The translations under genes and the position numbers were made by a program. DNA of 64,000 nt from Vibrio bivalvicida (GTDB lineage: Bacteria; Pseudomonadota; Gammaproteobacteria; Enterobacterales; Vibrionaceae), in NCBI RefSeq assembly GCF_001399455.2, contig NZ_LLEI02000017.1, positions 40,384 through 104,383 on the forward strand. The letters run 5' to 3'. This document shows positions 30,640-40,490 of the stretch, one piece after another. Below the pieces are notes generated by a model, which saw only the letters and a program-made list of their open reading frames with translations, was not told the DNA's origin and did no database searches. Positions within the stretch are counted from its first letter, which is position 1; every line of letters starts with the position of its first letter.

Positions 30640-31536
30640 TTACTCCATCATTTTCTCAATTGGCAATACTAGGATTGAGCTCGCGCCCAACTCTTTTAGC
30701 TGTTCCATTGTTTCCCAGAACAAGTTTTCAGTACTCACTAAGTGAACAGCGACTTTTTGCTGATCAGCCGAAAGAGGGAGAACCGTTGGATCTTCAGCGC
30801 CCGGTAGCAAAGACTTGATTTGCTCCAGTTTATCCGTTGGTGCGTGCAACATAATATATTTTGACTCTTTCGCTTGCTGTACACCTTGCATACGTGTCAG
30901 AAGTTTTTCGATCAAGGCAACTTTGTCAGCATCGAACTCACCAGTACGTTGAATCAAGGTCGCTTTTGATTGGAAGATGATCTCTGCTTCTTTGAGACCA
31001 TTTGCTTCCAAAGTCGCACCAGTAGAAACTAAGTCTGCAATCGCATCAGCAAGACCGGCACGTGGCGCAACCTCTACAGAACCTGTCAACATACAGGTAG
31101 AGAATGGAACACCTTGCTCATCCATGTAAGCTTTCAACAATTGTGGGTAGGTTGTCGCAATTCGTTTACCCGCGAGATCTTGAGGACCGTTATAAACTTC
31201 GTCTTTGTCGATAGCAATTGACAGGCGGCAACCACCGAAGTCTAGTCGGCGCAATTGAACGAATTCACTTGGTTCACCTAATGCCTTACGATCTAAGCGC
31301 ACTTCTTCAAGTTCGTTTTCACCGATAAAGCCTAGGTCAACAACACCATCCATGATTAGACCAGGAATATCGTCATCTCGGACGAGCAATAAGTCAATTG
31401 GCATATTTAGTGAGTGAACTACAAGGCGCTCACCCATGATGTTGAATTTAACGCCGCACTTTTTAAGCAGTGTCTGACACTCCTTACTTAGGCGACCTTT
31501 CTTTTGGATTGCGATTCTTAGGCGTTGTGTTTGCAT
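30640..31536 (-). CDS. hisG: ATP phosphoribosyltransferase (long form)
   Basis: A 298-residue enzyme for the committed step of histidine synthesis. The start [16 protein letters not shown] matches the family; the longer frame adds six residues without a better ribosome site. The C-terminal third is the ACT-like regulatory domain of the long form ([25 protein letters not shown]), so histidine feedback inhibition is expected. It is the first structural gene, about 165 bp downstream of the leader peptide. Confidence 0.96.
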   Translation of the reverse strand: MQTQRLRIAIQKKGRLSKECQTLLKKCGVKFNIMGERLVVHSLNMPIDLLLVRDDDIPGLIMDGVVDLGFIGENELEEVRLDRKALGEPSEFVQLRRLDFGGCRLSIAIDKDEVYNGPQDLAGKRIATTYPQLLKAYMDEQGVPFSTCMLTGSVEVAPRAGLADAIADLVSTGATLEANGLKEAEIIFQSKATLIQRTGEFDADKVALIEKLLTRMQGVQQAKESKYIMLHAPTDKLEQIKSLLPGAEDPTVLPLSADQQKVAVHLVSTENLFWETMEQLKELGASSILVLPIEKMME

Positions 31537-31596
31537 TGCTATATCCCTGTGCAAAATTTTGAAATTTATAAACTTTTTAAGATTAAAATACTGAAA

Positions 31597-31627
31597 AACC
31601 CTCGGAAGAGCTGGTCTCCCGAGGGTT
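31597..31627 (-). terminator. his operon attenuator terminator
   Basis: On the minus strand AACCCTCGG/CCGAGGGTT form a stem followed by TTTCAGTATTTT. It lies between the leader peptide and hisG. A second pairing partner (CTCCCGG/CCGGGAG around 31650-31680) can supply the antiterminator. This is the classical leader-attenuation layout. Confidence 0.85.
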
Positions 31628-31701
31628 CTAAATCTTGTATTTTGCGATTTTAGCCTCCGGGAGTTTCCTGTCTCCCGGGTATGCGTGCATCTCCCGAAAG
31701 A

Positions 31702-31749
31702 CTAGACTGGGTGATGATGGTGATGAATGTTCATGACTAATTTACGCAT
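31702..31749 (-). CDS. hisL: his operon leader peptide
   Basis: A 15-residue ORF encodes MRKLVMNIHHHHHPV with five consecutive histidine codons. An internal ATG would give a 10-residue version. It lies directly upstream of the attenuator and hisG. Ribosome stalling on the His codons at low charged tRNA-His would prevent termination. The E. coli leader has seven His. Confidence 0.92.
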   Translation of the reverse strand: MRKLVMNIHHHHHPV

Positions 31750-31854
31750 ACTTAATAAGCTCTTCTGCTTCGCTTTGTTGATATCCACACTAACTAAGGC
31801 GAAAACATTTTTCAACCATTTATTTAAACTTTTTTATAATTGTCTATGACAAAT

Positions 31855-31876
31855 AAAAAGGGAGCCTGAGCTCCCT
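31855..31876 (-). terminator. Terminator of the NhaC-type transporter gene
   Basis: GGGAGC/GCTCCC with a four-base loop is followed on the minus strand by TTTTTATTTG, 27 bp past the stop. Confidence 0.85.
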
Positions 31877-31902
31877 ATCTAGTTATTTATCACTTCAGTC
31901 AA

Positions 31903-33504
31903 TTAGGTGTTTTGGCAGCTAGCCATTTTTGACTTCGACAGAACCGACAACACCACGCAAATCGCTATAAATGCCACTGATGCTGCAGCAAACGACATCC
32001 CGATAGACGCTGTCATACCTAGAGTGATAAAGCCAATGCACGACACTGCTGCAACCGAAAGCGCGTATGGCAGCTGAGTTGCTACGTGGTCAATATGATT
32101 ACAACGCGCACCTGTAGAAGAGAGAATAGTCGTGTCCGAGATTGGTGAACAGTGATCACCAAATACTGAACCCGCTAGAACAGCACTTAACATAGGTAGC
32201 ATAAGCGCAAGATCAGTGGCACCCGCCATATCACCAGCAATTGGCAGCATAATACCAAACGTACCCCATGAAGTACCTGTAGAGAAAGCCATAAGACCAG
32301 ACAACAAGAACAAAATTACCGGCAGCCAATGTGGGTTAATATTGCCTTGAGCCAACGTCGATAGATACTTACCAGTGTTCATATCTCCGATAACAGAACC
32401 GATTGTCCAAGCAAATACCAAAATCAAAATCGCACCGAACATTGATTTCGCACCAATCCAAAGCGTACGGGAAATCTCCGTTACAGCGATGCCTTGCTTA
32501 ACAACGGTAAACAGCGCCACAGCGAGACCGACTAGACCACCGTAAATTAGTGACGTACCAACATCGGTATTCTCAAATGCGCCAAGCAAATTAAAGGCAA
32601 TACCGTCAGCCTCTAGAGCTTGTCCACCTGTATATAGCATTGAAGCTACAGTCGCAACGATAAGTAAAACGATCGGTAGAATCAGATCCGAAACCTTACC
32701 TTTATCGCTCTCTTCAATATCAAGCTCTTCGTTGATTTCGTGTGCTTCGTCTGAATCTTCTGCTTGCTCTTTAGTAAAGCCTTGACCACGTGAAGCTGCA
32801 ATTTCATGATCGCGCATCTTACCAATATCTAAGCCGAACCATGCCACAGCAAACACCATAAGCAGAGCAAAGATTGCATAGAAGTTCATCGGAATAAGGC
32901 GGACATAGGCACCTAAGGCTGAATACTCAGTAATCCCATGAGAGACCAAGATACCTCCAATAATAGTCATAATGTATGCACCCCAACTGGATGCAGGCAT
33001 AATCACACACATGGGTGCTGCTGTAGAGTCTAGAATATAGGCTAACTTAGCTCGCGACACATAAAAGCGGTCTGTAACAGGACGAGAAATCGCACCGACA
33101 GCTAAGCTATTGAAGTAATCATCAACAAAGATAAAAACACCTAAAAATGCAGCGAGGAGCTTTGAGCCGCGTTTACTTTTCACTCGGGTCTGAGCCCATT
33201 CGGCAAACGCACGAGTACCACCCGAAAGGGTCAATAGCGCAGTCATCATGCCGAGTAGAATAAGGAAGCCAACAATGCTCATATTCCACGTATTAATGCC
33301 ACCGTCTTCAATAAATACGCTTGAAACAGTCGAACCAACGTAGCCTAGCGCACTACCAAACGAGTAATCGTTTAGCAAAATAGCGCCCAATACAATACCA
33401 ACCCCCAACGAAACGAGAACTCGACGGGTAATAATAGCTAAACTCAGTGCCACAAGCGGTGGCAAAAGAGACAAAGGAGATGATGCAAAATCAATTAAAT
33501 TCAT
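31903..33504 (-). CDS. NhaC-superfamily transporter, probably a lysine transporter
   Basis: A 533-residue polytopic inner-membrane protein of the NhaC ion-transporter superfamily, usually annotated as a Na+/H+ antiporter. I chose the ATG giving MNLIDFASSPLSLLPP; the longer frame adds 24 residues. There are about 12 helices, with an acidic cytosolic loop (about residues 245-290, EQAEDSDEAHEINEELDIEESDKG) and the motifs LAGSVFGDHCSPISDTTILSSTGA and FIFVDDYFNSLAVGAISRPVTD. A lysine riboswitch in its leader strongly suggests lysine uptake. Comparative riboswitch studies proposed the same role, under the name LysW, for riboswitch-controlled NhaC-type genes. Ion coupling is unknown. Confidence 0.85.
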   Translation of the reverse strand: MNLIDFASSPLSLLPPLVALSLAIITRRVLVSLGVGIVLGAILLNDYSFGSALGYVGSTVSSVFIEDGGINTWNMSIVGFLILLGMMTALLTLSGGTRAFAEWAQTRVKSKRGSKLLAAFLGVFIFVDDYFNSLAVGAISRPVTDRFYVSRAKLAYILDSTAAPMCVIMPASSWGAYIMTIIGGILVSHGITEYSALGAYVRLIPMNFYAIFALLMVFAVAWFGLDIGKMRDHEIAASRGQGFTKEQAEDSDEAHEINEELDIEESDKGKVSDLILPIVLLIVATVASMLYTGGQALEADGIAFNLLGAFENTDVGTSLIYGGLVGLAVALFTVVKQGIAVTEISRTLWIGAKSMFGAILILVFAWTIGSVIGDMNTGKYLSTLAQGNINPHWLPVILFLLSGLMAFSTGTSWGTFGIMLPIAGDMAGATDLALMLPMLSAVLAGSVFGDHCSPISDTTILSSTGARCNHIDHVATQLPYALSVAAVSCIGFITLGMTASIGMSFAAASVAFIAICVVLSVLSKSKMASCQNT

Positions 33505-33617
33505 GATCTTCAAAAACCAGTAATAAATGGTTAGAGATCTACTGCAGACTAATTGAAGGAATTCATTTCCAAACAATTAAGTTGAAATTAGCGATAGGCT
33601 AGCGAATGCCAGACCCA

Positions 33618-33800
33618 GCCCTACAGTAGCGCTCCATAGTTTTACAAATTATAGACTATGGCAGTGTTACCCCTTTCGAGTGTAACCCCAGCAAACCCCT
33701 TTGATGAGAAAGTTCACTTCGGCGGAATAACCTTTTGTGTTTGCTCATTGGCATCACCCCAACAAACACTACTTTTTTATTCCGCGCCTCTACCGCGAAC
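33618..33800 (-). ncRNA. Lysine riboswitch (L box)
   Basis: Read on the minus strand, the leader carries the lysine-riboswitch landmarks in order: GGTAGAGGCGCGG, AAAGTAGTG, GGGTGATGCCAATGAGC, AAGGTTATTCCGCCGAAGTG, TCTCATCAAAGGGGTTTGCTGGGG, CTCGAAAGGGGTAACACTGCCAT and the closing GGAGCGCTACTG. Conserved cores and arm order fit the family, and P1 pairs GTAG(A)GGCGC with GCGCTAC. It ends about 115 bp before the transporter start. A small hairpin (AACCA/TGGTT then TTTTT) near 33510-33535 may be the expression platform. Confidence 0.93.
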
Positions 33801-34398
33801 GTTGAAACTTTAAACTATTGAAAAATCAATTTAACAATAATTTAACCAACAATTCGCATCAGGTTCCGCCCATTGTACTTATCTCACGCTCTCTTTCAAC
33901 ATAATATTCCACTTTTTATTGTTAGAATTATTGCTAACCATCTTCGACTAAGCTTCCAAATCGAATGAATAGTCATCCAGTTTGATAGCTTTAGCTGAGA
34001 CCTTTTGCTGTGGATGAATTAATCATTTATAAACTCTGCAGAAAAGAGATATATGCTGCAAAATATATGAGTAGTTTCATGAAAATTACATTATTGTATG
34101 AGATGCAGCACTTGCTATTTAATTGCTATATACATAGCGACATATACAGCCAAAGCCTAGTTTTATATATTCACGGCCATCGATATGAAACCAAACCCCC
34201 AAACAACTTATCTAATATTATTTGAACAAGGCCAAATCACGGTAGAGATTAATTTTCCTGACTGAATTTAAATTAGATAGTGCAGAATGATACGGATAAA
34301 TTACTATTTTAGGTAAATTTATGTCAGTAAGATTGTAATATTATTCTTGGCGGTTTATAGTTCACACATCGGCAACTTATATATGAAGAGATGAATAA
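33801..34398. other. AT-rich intergenic region upstream of hns
   Basis: About 600 bp holds no convincing gene. The stretch 34040-34390 is very AT-rich, with many TATA/ATAT steps, as expected of curved DNA that H-NS binds to repress its own gene. An open frame at 34010-34225 begins with GTG, has no ribosome-binding site and unlikely composition. Promoters for hns and for the riboswitch transcript should lie here. Confidence 0.5.
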
Positions 34399-34809
34399 AT
34401 GTCGGAACTAACAAAAACACTATTAAACATTCGTAGTCTACGCGCTTTTGCTCGCGAATTAACTCTCGAGCAATTAGAGGAAGCACTAGATAAACTCGCT
34501 ACAGTTGTAGCAGAACGTAAAGAAGCTGAAGAAGCTGAACTTGCAGCGAGAGCTGAGCAAGAAGCTAAATTAGCGGCTATCGCTGACCAAATAGCTAAAG
34601 ATGGTATCGATGTAGAAGCGCTAATTTCTGCGCTAGCAGGTGAGTCTAAAGGTAACAAGCCTAAAGCTAAGCGTGCTCCTCGTCCTGCTAAATATCATTA
34701 TATTGATGCTTCTGGCGAAACCAAAACTTGGACAGGTCAAGGTCGTACACCTTCAGTTATCCAAGAACAATTAGATGCTGGTAAGCCTTTAGATGACTTC
34801 CTAATCTAA
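34399..34809 (+). CDS. hns: H-NS family nucleoid protein
   Basis: A 136-residue DNA-binding global silencer. The N-terminal two-thirds is a charged, Ala/Glu-rich coiled coil for dimer and filament formation. A Lys/Pro-rich linker (KGNKPKAKRAPRPAK) leads to the C-terminal domain, whose AT-hook-like loop reads TWTGQGRTPSVIQEQL. It lies between the lysine transporter and gsk, as I recall for V. cholerae hns (vicH). It is probably autoregulated through the AT-rich upstream DNA. Confidence 0.96.
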   Translation: MSELTKTLLNIRSLRAFARELTLEQLEEALDKLATVVAERKEAEEAELAARAEQEAKLAAIADQIAKDGIDVEALISALAGESKGNKPKAKRAPRPAKYHYIDASGETKTWTGQGRTPSVIQEQLDAGKPLDDFLI

Positions 34810-34829
34810 TCAATTCGTTTGAGTTATTC

Positions 34830-34853
34830 AAAAAGCGCCGCTGGGCGCTTTTT
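34830..34853 (+). terminator. Terminator of hns
   Basis: AAAAGCGCC/GGGCGCTT with loop GCT, followed by TTTTTTATT, 21 bp past the stop. Confidence 0.88.
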
Positions 34854-34871
34854 TATTACAATGAATATAAC

Positions 34872-34897
34872 AAAGCCCCATCAAATGAGGCTTTCTT
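34872..34897 (-). terminator. Terminator of gsk
   Basis: On the minus strand AAAGCCTCA/TGGGGCTTT (one G-T pair), followed by GTTATATT, just past the gsk stop. Hairpin good, T-run weak. Confidence 0.6.
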
Positions 34898-34907
34898 AAA
34901 ATGAGTT

Positions 34908-36212
34908 TTAACGTTCCCAATACGCTTCTTCCAAACTGTCTTCTCGCTCTGGAAGTCCACGAGATAAACGTGGCGAATGCTGCACCAATACTTCGTAGCT
35001 TGCTCGGTTTGAGTATTTACATACTTGTGAGAATGAAGAATAAGTTAAGTATGAATGTGCATGCTTACTAGAGTTAGGGACATTTTCTTTGTGGTATTTA
35101 TTGGCAGCCATATCATGCAATAAAGCCGACAATGCAGCATCGCCAGCACCATTTGTATTCTTAATTTTCTCCGGACCTCCCATATAAGGCGAAATATGTG
35201 AGTACACTTTAATCGGATTATCACAAAGCGCTTTTGAAGCAGGTCGGCTAAATTCGAAGCGGTTGAATTCAGCAATACTACCTGGTAGCAATGGCAAAGA
35301 GGTTTCACGCTTTGCTGATTCTTCCGTATATCCGGCCATAAATAAGCCGACAGGTCCAGCAGTACATAATACCAAATCCACCCAGTCTAACGCTTTATCA
35401 GATGCAGCAAGGGGATCAGACTCGCCGGTTAACGCTTCGGCTTCATCCTCATTCATCGCTACCACTGAGACATGATCATTTAAAAATTCTTGCCAAAATT
35501 TCGGGTCATCTTGAATGACAAACTTAGTACCTAAAGTCAGTACAACCGGCACGTCATGCTTTTTGGCATATTCTATTGCCTTCATTGTTGCTTGAGGCAT
35601 TGGGTCTCCCTCTTTACAACGCACCAAATAAGCGGTCAGTACTAACGCTGAAGCATTTTTAAATATTTTTTCTGAAATACTATCAGGATGAAGTTGATTC
35701 ATCTGACCTTCACTAATTGCAAATGTACGTTCGCCATCTTCGGTAATAAGTGCAAAACAACGACCGATTGCACCATCTACACCTTGCAGGTGATTTAAGT
35801 CCATCCGACTTGATGTGTTACACAAGTAGCGGTAGCCGTAGCTGCCAATTTTAATATCTTGGCTCATCACGCCTAACAAAGTCGAACGATCATCAGCGAG
35901 CACCGAATAATTGTGAAGCGTATTGCCAATAGTACCACCAGCATATTCATTGGTAATAAGGTCACGCTCTTTTAGCTCGTTATATAATGCTTCAGCAGTT
36001 TCGTCATCTATGACAAGTGAGTGCCCCTTACTCAATTTGTACTTATCAATAAGCTCACTGCTTACCTTGGCTTCTATATCAACGAGCGTTTGATCAATAC
36101 CGATAATGTGCGTACGCGACATTTTTTTACTTTCTTGAGATTGACTGACTAATGGATCACGTGCGTGAACAGGAAAGTAGTGCTTCGATTTACGTTGACC
36201 AGGAAATTTCAT
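34908..36212 (-). CDS. gsk: Inosine-guanosine kinase
   Basis: A 434-residue cytosolic kinase of the PfkB/ribokinase family that phosphorylates inosine and guanosine in purine salvage. The N-terminal MKFPGQRKSKHYFPV and total length match E. coli Gsk. GGTIGNTLHNYSVL is the nucleoside-binding region, and NTNGAGDAALSALLHD (about residues 347-362) holds the catalytic Asp. It is preceded by a PurR box and converges with hns. Confidence 0.95.
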   Translation of the reverse strand: MKFPGQRKSKHYFPVHARDPLVSQSQESKKMSRTHIIGIDQTLVDIEAKVSSELIDKYKLSKGHSLVIDDETAEALYNELKERDLITNEYAGGTIGNTLHNYSVLADDRSTLLGVMSQDIKIGSYGYRYLCNTSSRMDLNHLQGVDGAIGRCFALITEDGERTFAISEGQMNQLHPDSISEKIFKNASALVLTAYLVRCKEGDPMPQATMKAIEYAKKHDVPVVLTLGTKFVIQDDPKFWQEFLNDHVSVVAMNEDEAEALTGESDPLAASDKALDWVDLVLCTAGPVGLFMAGYTEESAKRETSLPLLPGSIAEFNRFEFSRPASKALCDNPIKVYSHISPYMGGPEKIKNTNGAGDAALSALLHDMAANKYHKENVPNSSKHAHSYLTYSSFSQVCKYSNRASYEVLVQHSPRLSRGLPEREDSLEEAYWER

Positions 36213-36304
36213 AACAATGCTTCTGCAGTAAAGGAATGTAAATAAGGGATGAAAGGATGCCGGATTCTACCTCGCAGCTTGTAGCACGGCAACAAAAGGT
36301 ATTA

Positions 36305-36320
36305 TAGCAAACGTTTGCAC
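36305..36320 (-). promoter_or_regulatory. PurR box upstream of gsk
   Basis: AGCAAACGTTTGCACG contains the palindrome GCAAACGTTTGC, which matches the PurR consensus core ACGCAAACGTTTNCNT. It lies about 93 bp upstream of the gsk ATG. Confidence 0.75.
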
Positions 36321-36454
36321 GAGCAATTAATATACGAGTGAATCTGAATGTAATAGATAAGTGGGGTAAAAATAAGGATAAGCACTCACTTTATGTCAGT
36401 GCTTTGGAAAGTAAAACAGCGAGTGTTACCATTCTACATGTCGGTATATTGGGC

Positions 36455-36724
36455 TTATTCGCCTTCCATAAAACTTAAGTCAGGCAAGCGATCTAAATTA
36501 TCAGCATAGCGCTTTAAGTTGAACTCACCTTCGTTTTTCATTACATCAAAGATTTCAATCGCTACCGCACACGCCATCATAGCGATAGCGTCTTCACGAG
36601 GCGTGCCCGTCATCATCAAACGCATCAAGGTTTCTTTCACCTTCACTGGGTTTCCATCTTCTAGCTGGTTTTCGATAACTTCGATTAGCTGCGCTTCTTC
36701 GATGATTTGGTTTTCTTCGCTCAT
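36455..36724 (-). CDS. Small acidic conserved hypothetical protein
   Basis: An 89-residue acidic cytosolic protein that I do not recognise by function. It is predicted helical: an acidic N-terminus (EENQIIEEAQLIEVIENQLEDG) is followed by KVKETLMRLMMTGTPREDAIAMMACAVAIEIFDVM. The segment 'GTPREDAIAMMA' has the look of a small conserved gamma-proteobacterial family. It lies alone between gsk and divergent mnmA, with the mnmA start 194 bp away. Codon use is like its neighbours, so it is probably real. Confidence 0.7.
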   Translation of the reverse strand: MSEENQIIEEAQLIEVIENQLEDGNPVKVKETLMRLMMTGTPREDAIAMMACAVAIEIFDVMKNEGEFNLKRYADNLDRLPDLSFMEGE

Positions 36725-36918
36725 TAGATTAATTCTGACTCTCTTGAATTTTCGTCACTATGCCATATATAAAAGTTTAATAGTCAAATTTTGCAGTTTT
36801 AACTATGCAAGCGCACAATAATCGTCCGAATTCGAAGTGTGATTTCGGTCTCGGAACTGTCACCCTGCTGTGCTTTCTGATAAAATCTGCCTCCAGTTAA
36901 TTTAAGTGGTGTTTAGTA

Positions 36919-38043
36919 ATGTCTGACAACAGTCAAAAGAAAGTCATCGTTGGCATGTCCGGTGGCGTTGATTCATCTGTATCTGCGTATCTTCTTAAGC
37001 AGCAAGGCTACCAAGTCGAAGGCCTATTTATGAAGAACTGGGAAGAAGATGACAACGAAGAATACTGTACAGCAGCTGAAGACCTTGCCGATGCGCAAGC
37101 TGTTTGTGACAAGCTAGGCATACATCTACACACGATTAACTTTGCTGCCGAGTATTGGGACAACGTATTCGAGTATTTCCTTGCTGAATATAAAGCAGGT
37201 CGTACACCAAACCCAGATATTCTGTGTAACAAAGAGATTAAGTTTAAAGCGTTTTTGGAGTTTGCTGATGAAGTTCTAGATGCCGACTACATCGCGATGG
37301 GGCATTATGTTCGCCGCACTTTTCCAACCGCGGAAGACATTGCAAATGGTGAGAAGCCACGCATGCTTCGCGGACTAGATAACAACAAAGACCAAAGCTA
37401 CTTCCTATACACTTTAAGCAGCGAACAGGTCGCGCGTAGCCTTTTCCCTGTGGGTGATTTAGAGAAACCTGAAGTTCGCCGCATTGCGGAAGAGCAAGAT
37501 CTGATCACAGCGAAGAAAAAAGATTCAACTGGTATTTGTTTTATTGGTGAACGTAAGTTTACTGACTTCCTAGGCCGTTATCTCCCAGCACAGCCAGGCA
37601 ACATTGAAACACCAGAAGGCAAAGTCATCGGTAAACACAACGGATTGATGTACCACACGCTGGGTCAGCGTAAAGGTCTACATATCGGTGGCCAAAAAGG
37701 CGGTGGTGGCAATGAAGACCCGTGGTTCGTTGGTGACAAAGATCTTAAGCGTAATGTGCTGATTGCAGTTCAAGGCAAAGACCACCCAATGCTTAAATCC
37801 CAAGGCTTACTAGCATCACAACTACACTGGGTGGATCGTGAAGCAATTAAAGATCCGTTACAATGCACAGTAAAAACACGCTACCGTCAAACAGATATCC
37901 CATGTACTATCATCCCTATCGATGATGAGAGCATTAAAGTGATCTTTGACGAGCCTCAAATTGCCGTTACACCAGGTCAATCTGCTGTTTTCTATCAAGA
38001 TGACGTCTGCCTTGGTGGTGGAATCATCGAAGAACGCATTTAA
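36919..38043 (+). CDS. mnmA: tRNA-specific 2-thiouridylase
   Basis: A 374-residue cytosolic enzyme that adds sulfur to U34 of tRNA Lys, Glu and Gln. The PP-loop is [15 protein letters not shown] (about residues 12-26). The two catalytic cysteines are in [12 protein letters not shown] and [13 protein letters not shown]. The C-terminal barrel contains [12 protein letters not shown]. It is followed 20 bp later by hflD, the usual enterobacterial pairing. Confidence 0.97.
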   Translation: MSDNSQKKVIVGMSGGVDSSVSAYLLKQQGYQVEGLFMKNWEEDDNEEYCTAAEDLADAQAVCDKLGIHLHTINFAAEYWDNVFEYFLAEYKAGRTPNPDILCNKEIKFKAFLEFADEVLDADYIAMGHYVRRTFPTAEDIANGEKPRMLRGLDNNKDQSYFLYTLSSEQVARSLFPVGDLEKPEVRRIAEEQDLITAKKKDSTGICFIGERKFTDFLGRYLPAQPGNIETPEGKVIGKHNGLMYHTLGQRKGLHIGGQKGGGGNEDPWFVGDKDLKRNVLIAVQGKDHPMLKSQGLLASQLHWVDREAIKDPLQCTVKTRYRQTDIPCTIIPIDDESIKVIFDEPQIAVTPGQSAVFYQDDVCLGGGIIEERI

Positions 38044-38063
38044 TTTTTTAGGAGTAGAACTAC

Positions 38064-38681
38064 GTGGCTAACACACTATACGACCGTACAATCGCCTTTG
38101 CAGGAATTTGCCAAGCTGTCGCTTTGGTACAACAAATCGCAAAAAACGGTCACTGTGACTCTGACGCGTTTGAAACTTCTCTAAAAGCGATCTTAAGCAC
38201 CAACCCAAATAATACCGTGGGTGTTTTCGGTCGCGAATCTGACCTAAAGCTTGGCTTAGAATGCCTAGTCAAGGGTATCGATAGCACTCCAAATGGTAGC
38301 GAAATTACGCGTTACATTATCAGCCTAATGGCGCTGGAGCGTAAGCTGCAATCCCGCAATGACGCCATGTCTCAGCTGGGTGATCGTATCCAAATGCTAG
38401 AACGTCAGCTCGATCACTTTGAACTGCTAGACGAACAAATGATTAGCAATCTTGCAAGCGTCTATCTTGATGTGATTAGCCCTGTAGGCCCGCGTATTCA
38501 AGTTACGGGTACACCATCAGTACTGCAACAAACGTCTAACCAACACAAAGTTCGCGCTCTTCTTCTATCAGGTATTCGCAGTGCCGTACTATGGCGTCAG
38601 GTCGGTGGTAAACGTCGTCACCTTATCTTTGGCCGTAAAAAAATGATTGAGCAGGCACAGATACTATTAGCTCGAATCTAA
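38064..38681 (+). CDS. hflD: HflD, high-frequency-lysogenisation protein homologue
   Basis: A 205-residue, largely helical protein associated with the inner membrane. E. coli HflD binds lambda CII; its cellular role is unclear. The start is GTG with AGGAG upstream. The N-terminal [24 protein letters not shown] and the C-terminal [30 protein letters not shown] are typical. It is cotranscribed with mnmA and upstream of purB, the same order as in E. coli. Confidence 0.93.
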   Translation: MANTLYDRTIAFAGICQAVALVQQIAKNGHCDSDAFETSLKAILSTNPNNTVGVFGRESDLKLGLECLVKGIDSTPNGSEITRYIISLMALERKLQSRNDAMSQLGDRIQMLERQLDHFELLDEQMISNLASVYLDVISPVGPRIQVTGTPSVLQQTSNQHKVRALLLSGIRSAVLWRQVGGKRRHLIFGRKKMIEQAQILLARI

Positions 38682-38694
38682 CGTTTATTTATTA

Positions 38695-38725
38695 GCTCGC
38701 GCCACATCGCGAGCTTCTTCTTTTA
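38695..38725 (+). terminator. Terminator of mnmA-hflD
   Basis: GCTCGCG/CGCGAGC, six-base loop, then TTCTTCTTTT. It lies upstream of the PurR box of purB, so purB has its own promoter. Confidence 0.85.
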
Positions 38726-38741
38726 TGCCAAAACAAACCCA

Positions 38742-38757
38742 AGGCAAACGTTTGCGC
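38742..38757 (+). promoter_or_regulatory. PurR box upstream of purB
   Basis: AGGCAAACGTTTGCGC contains the full palindrome GCAAACGTTTGC, 76 bp before the purB ATG. In E. coli the purB operator lies inside the coding region, so the placement differs. Confidence 0.85.
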
Positions 38758-38808
38758 AATATTCGTGACAAACTCGTTTGTAATTGGTATAAAGCACACA
38801 AAATTTAG

Positions 38809-40203
<1,395 letters not shown>

Positions 40204-40204
40204 A

Positions 40205-40260
40205 AGAATCGAGAATCGAGAATCGAGAATCGAGAATCGAGAATCGAGAATCGAGAATCG
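40205..40260 (+). repeat. Heptanucleotide tandem repeat, eight copies of AGAATCG
   Basis: Eight perfect head-to-tail copies of AGAATCG begin two bases after the purB stop codon and end before its terminator hairpin. It is noncoding, so copy-number change would not shift a frame; it lengthens the 3' untranslated region. Confidence 0.97.
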
Positions 40261-40270
40261 TTTAATTGTG

Positions 40271-40303
40271 AGGGTTGACGTGAAAGCGTCAACCCTTCTT
40301 CAT
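40271..40303 (+). terminator. Terminator of purB
   Basis: A perfect 10-bp stem (AGGGTTGACG/CGTCAACCCT, six-base loop), followed by TCTTCATTT. Confidence 0.8.
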
Positions 40304-40339
40304 TTCTATCTAAATATATATTCAGCCGTGCTGTTTCCG

Positions 40340-40437
40340 GTCATTCCTTAGAGTAACGAAGTTGCGAGTAAGGAATCTCTTTAATTTTTCTATCAGCTTT
40401 TAGAGATCCCCCCTTCGTTCCTCGCTCTCGGGGATGA
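40340..40437 (+). repeat. Dispersed two-hairpin intergenic repeat, copy 1
   Basis: The element reads GTCATTCC ... GGAATCTC - about 27 bp - AGAGATCCCC ... GGGGATGA, so it can form two hairpins. A second copy in inverse orientation lies at 63625-63728. It follows a terminator in both places. Confidence 0.8.
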
Positions 40438-40490
40438 GGGGTATAATGCCAAGCAGAAACATTTTCCGCTTACCCATCCCCTTTAGCTCT

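Noticed and set aside
34010..34225. 71-codon open frame in the AT-rich region before hns
   Set aside because: It begins with GTG without a ribosome-binding site, has improbable composition (many Tyr/Ile/His/Ser from AT-rich DNA), and lies in a likely regulatory region.
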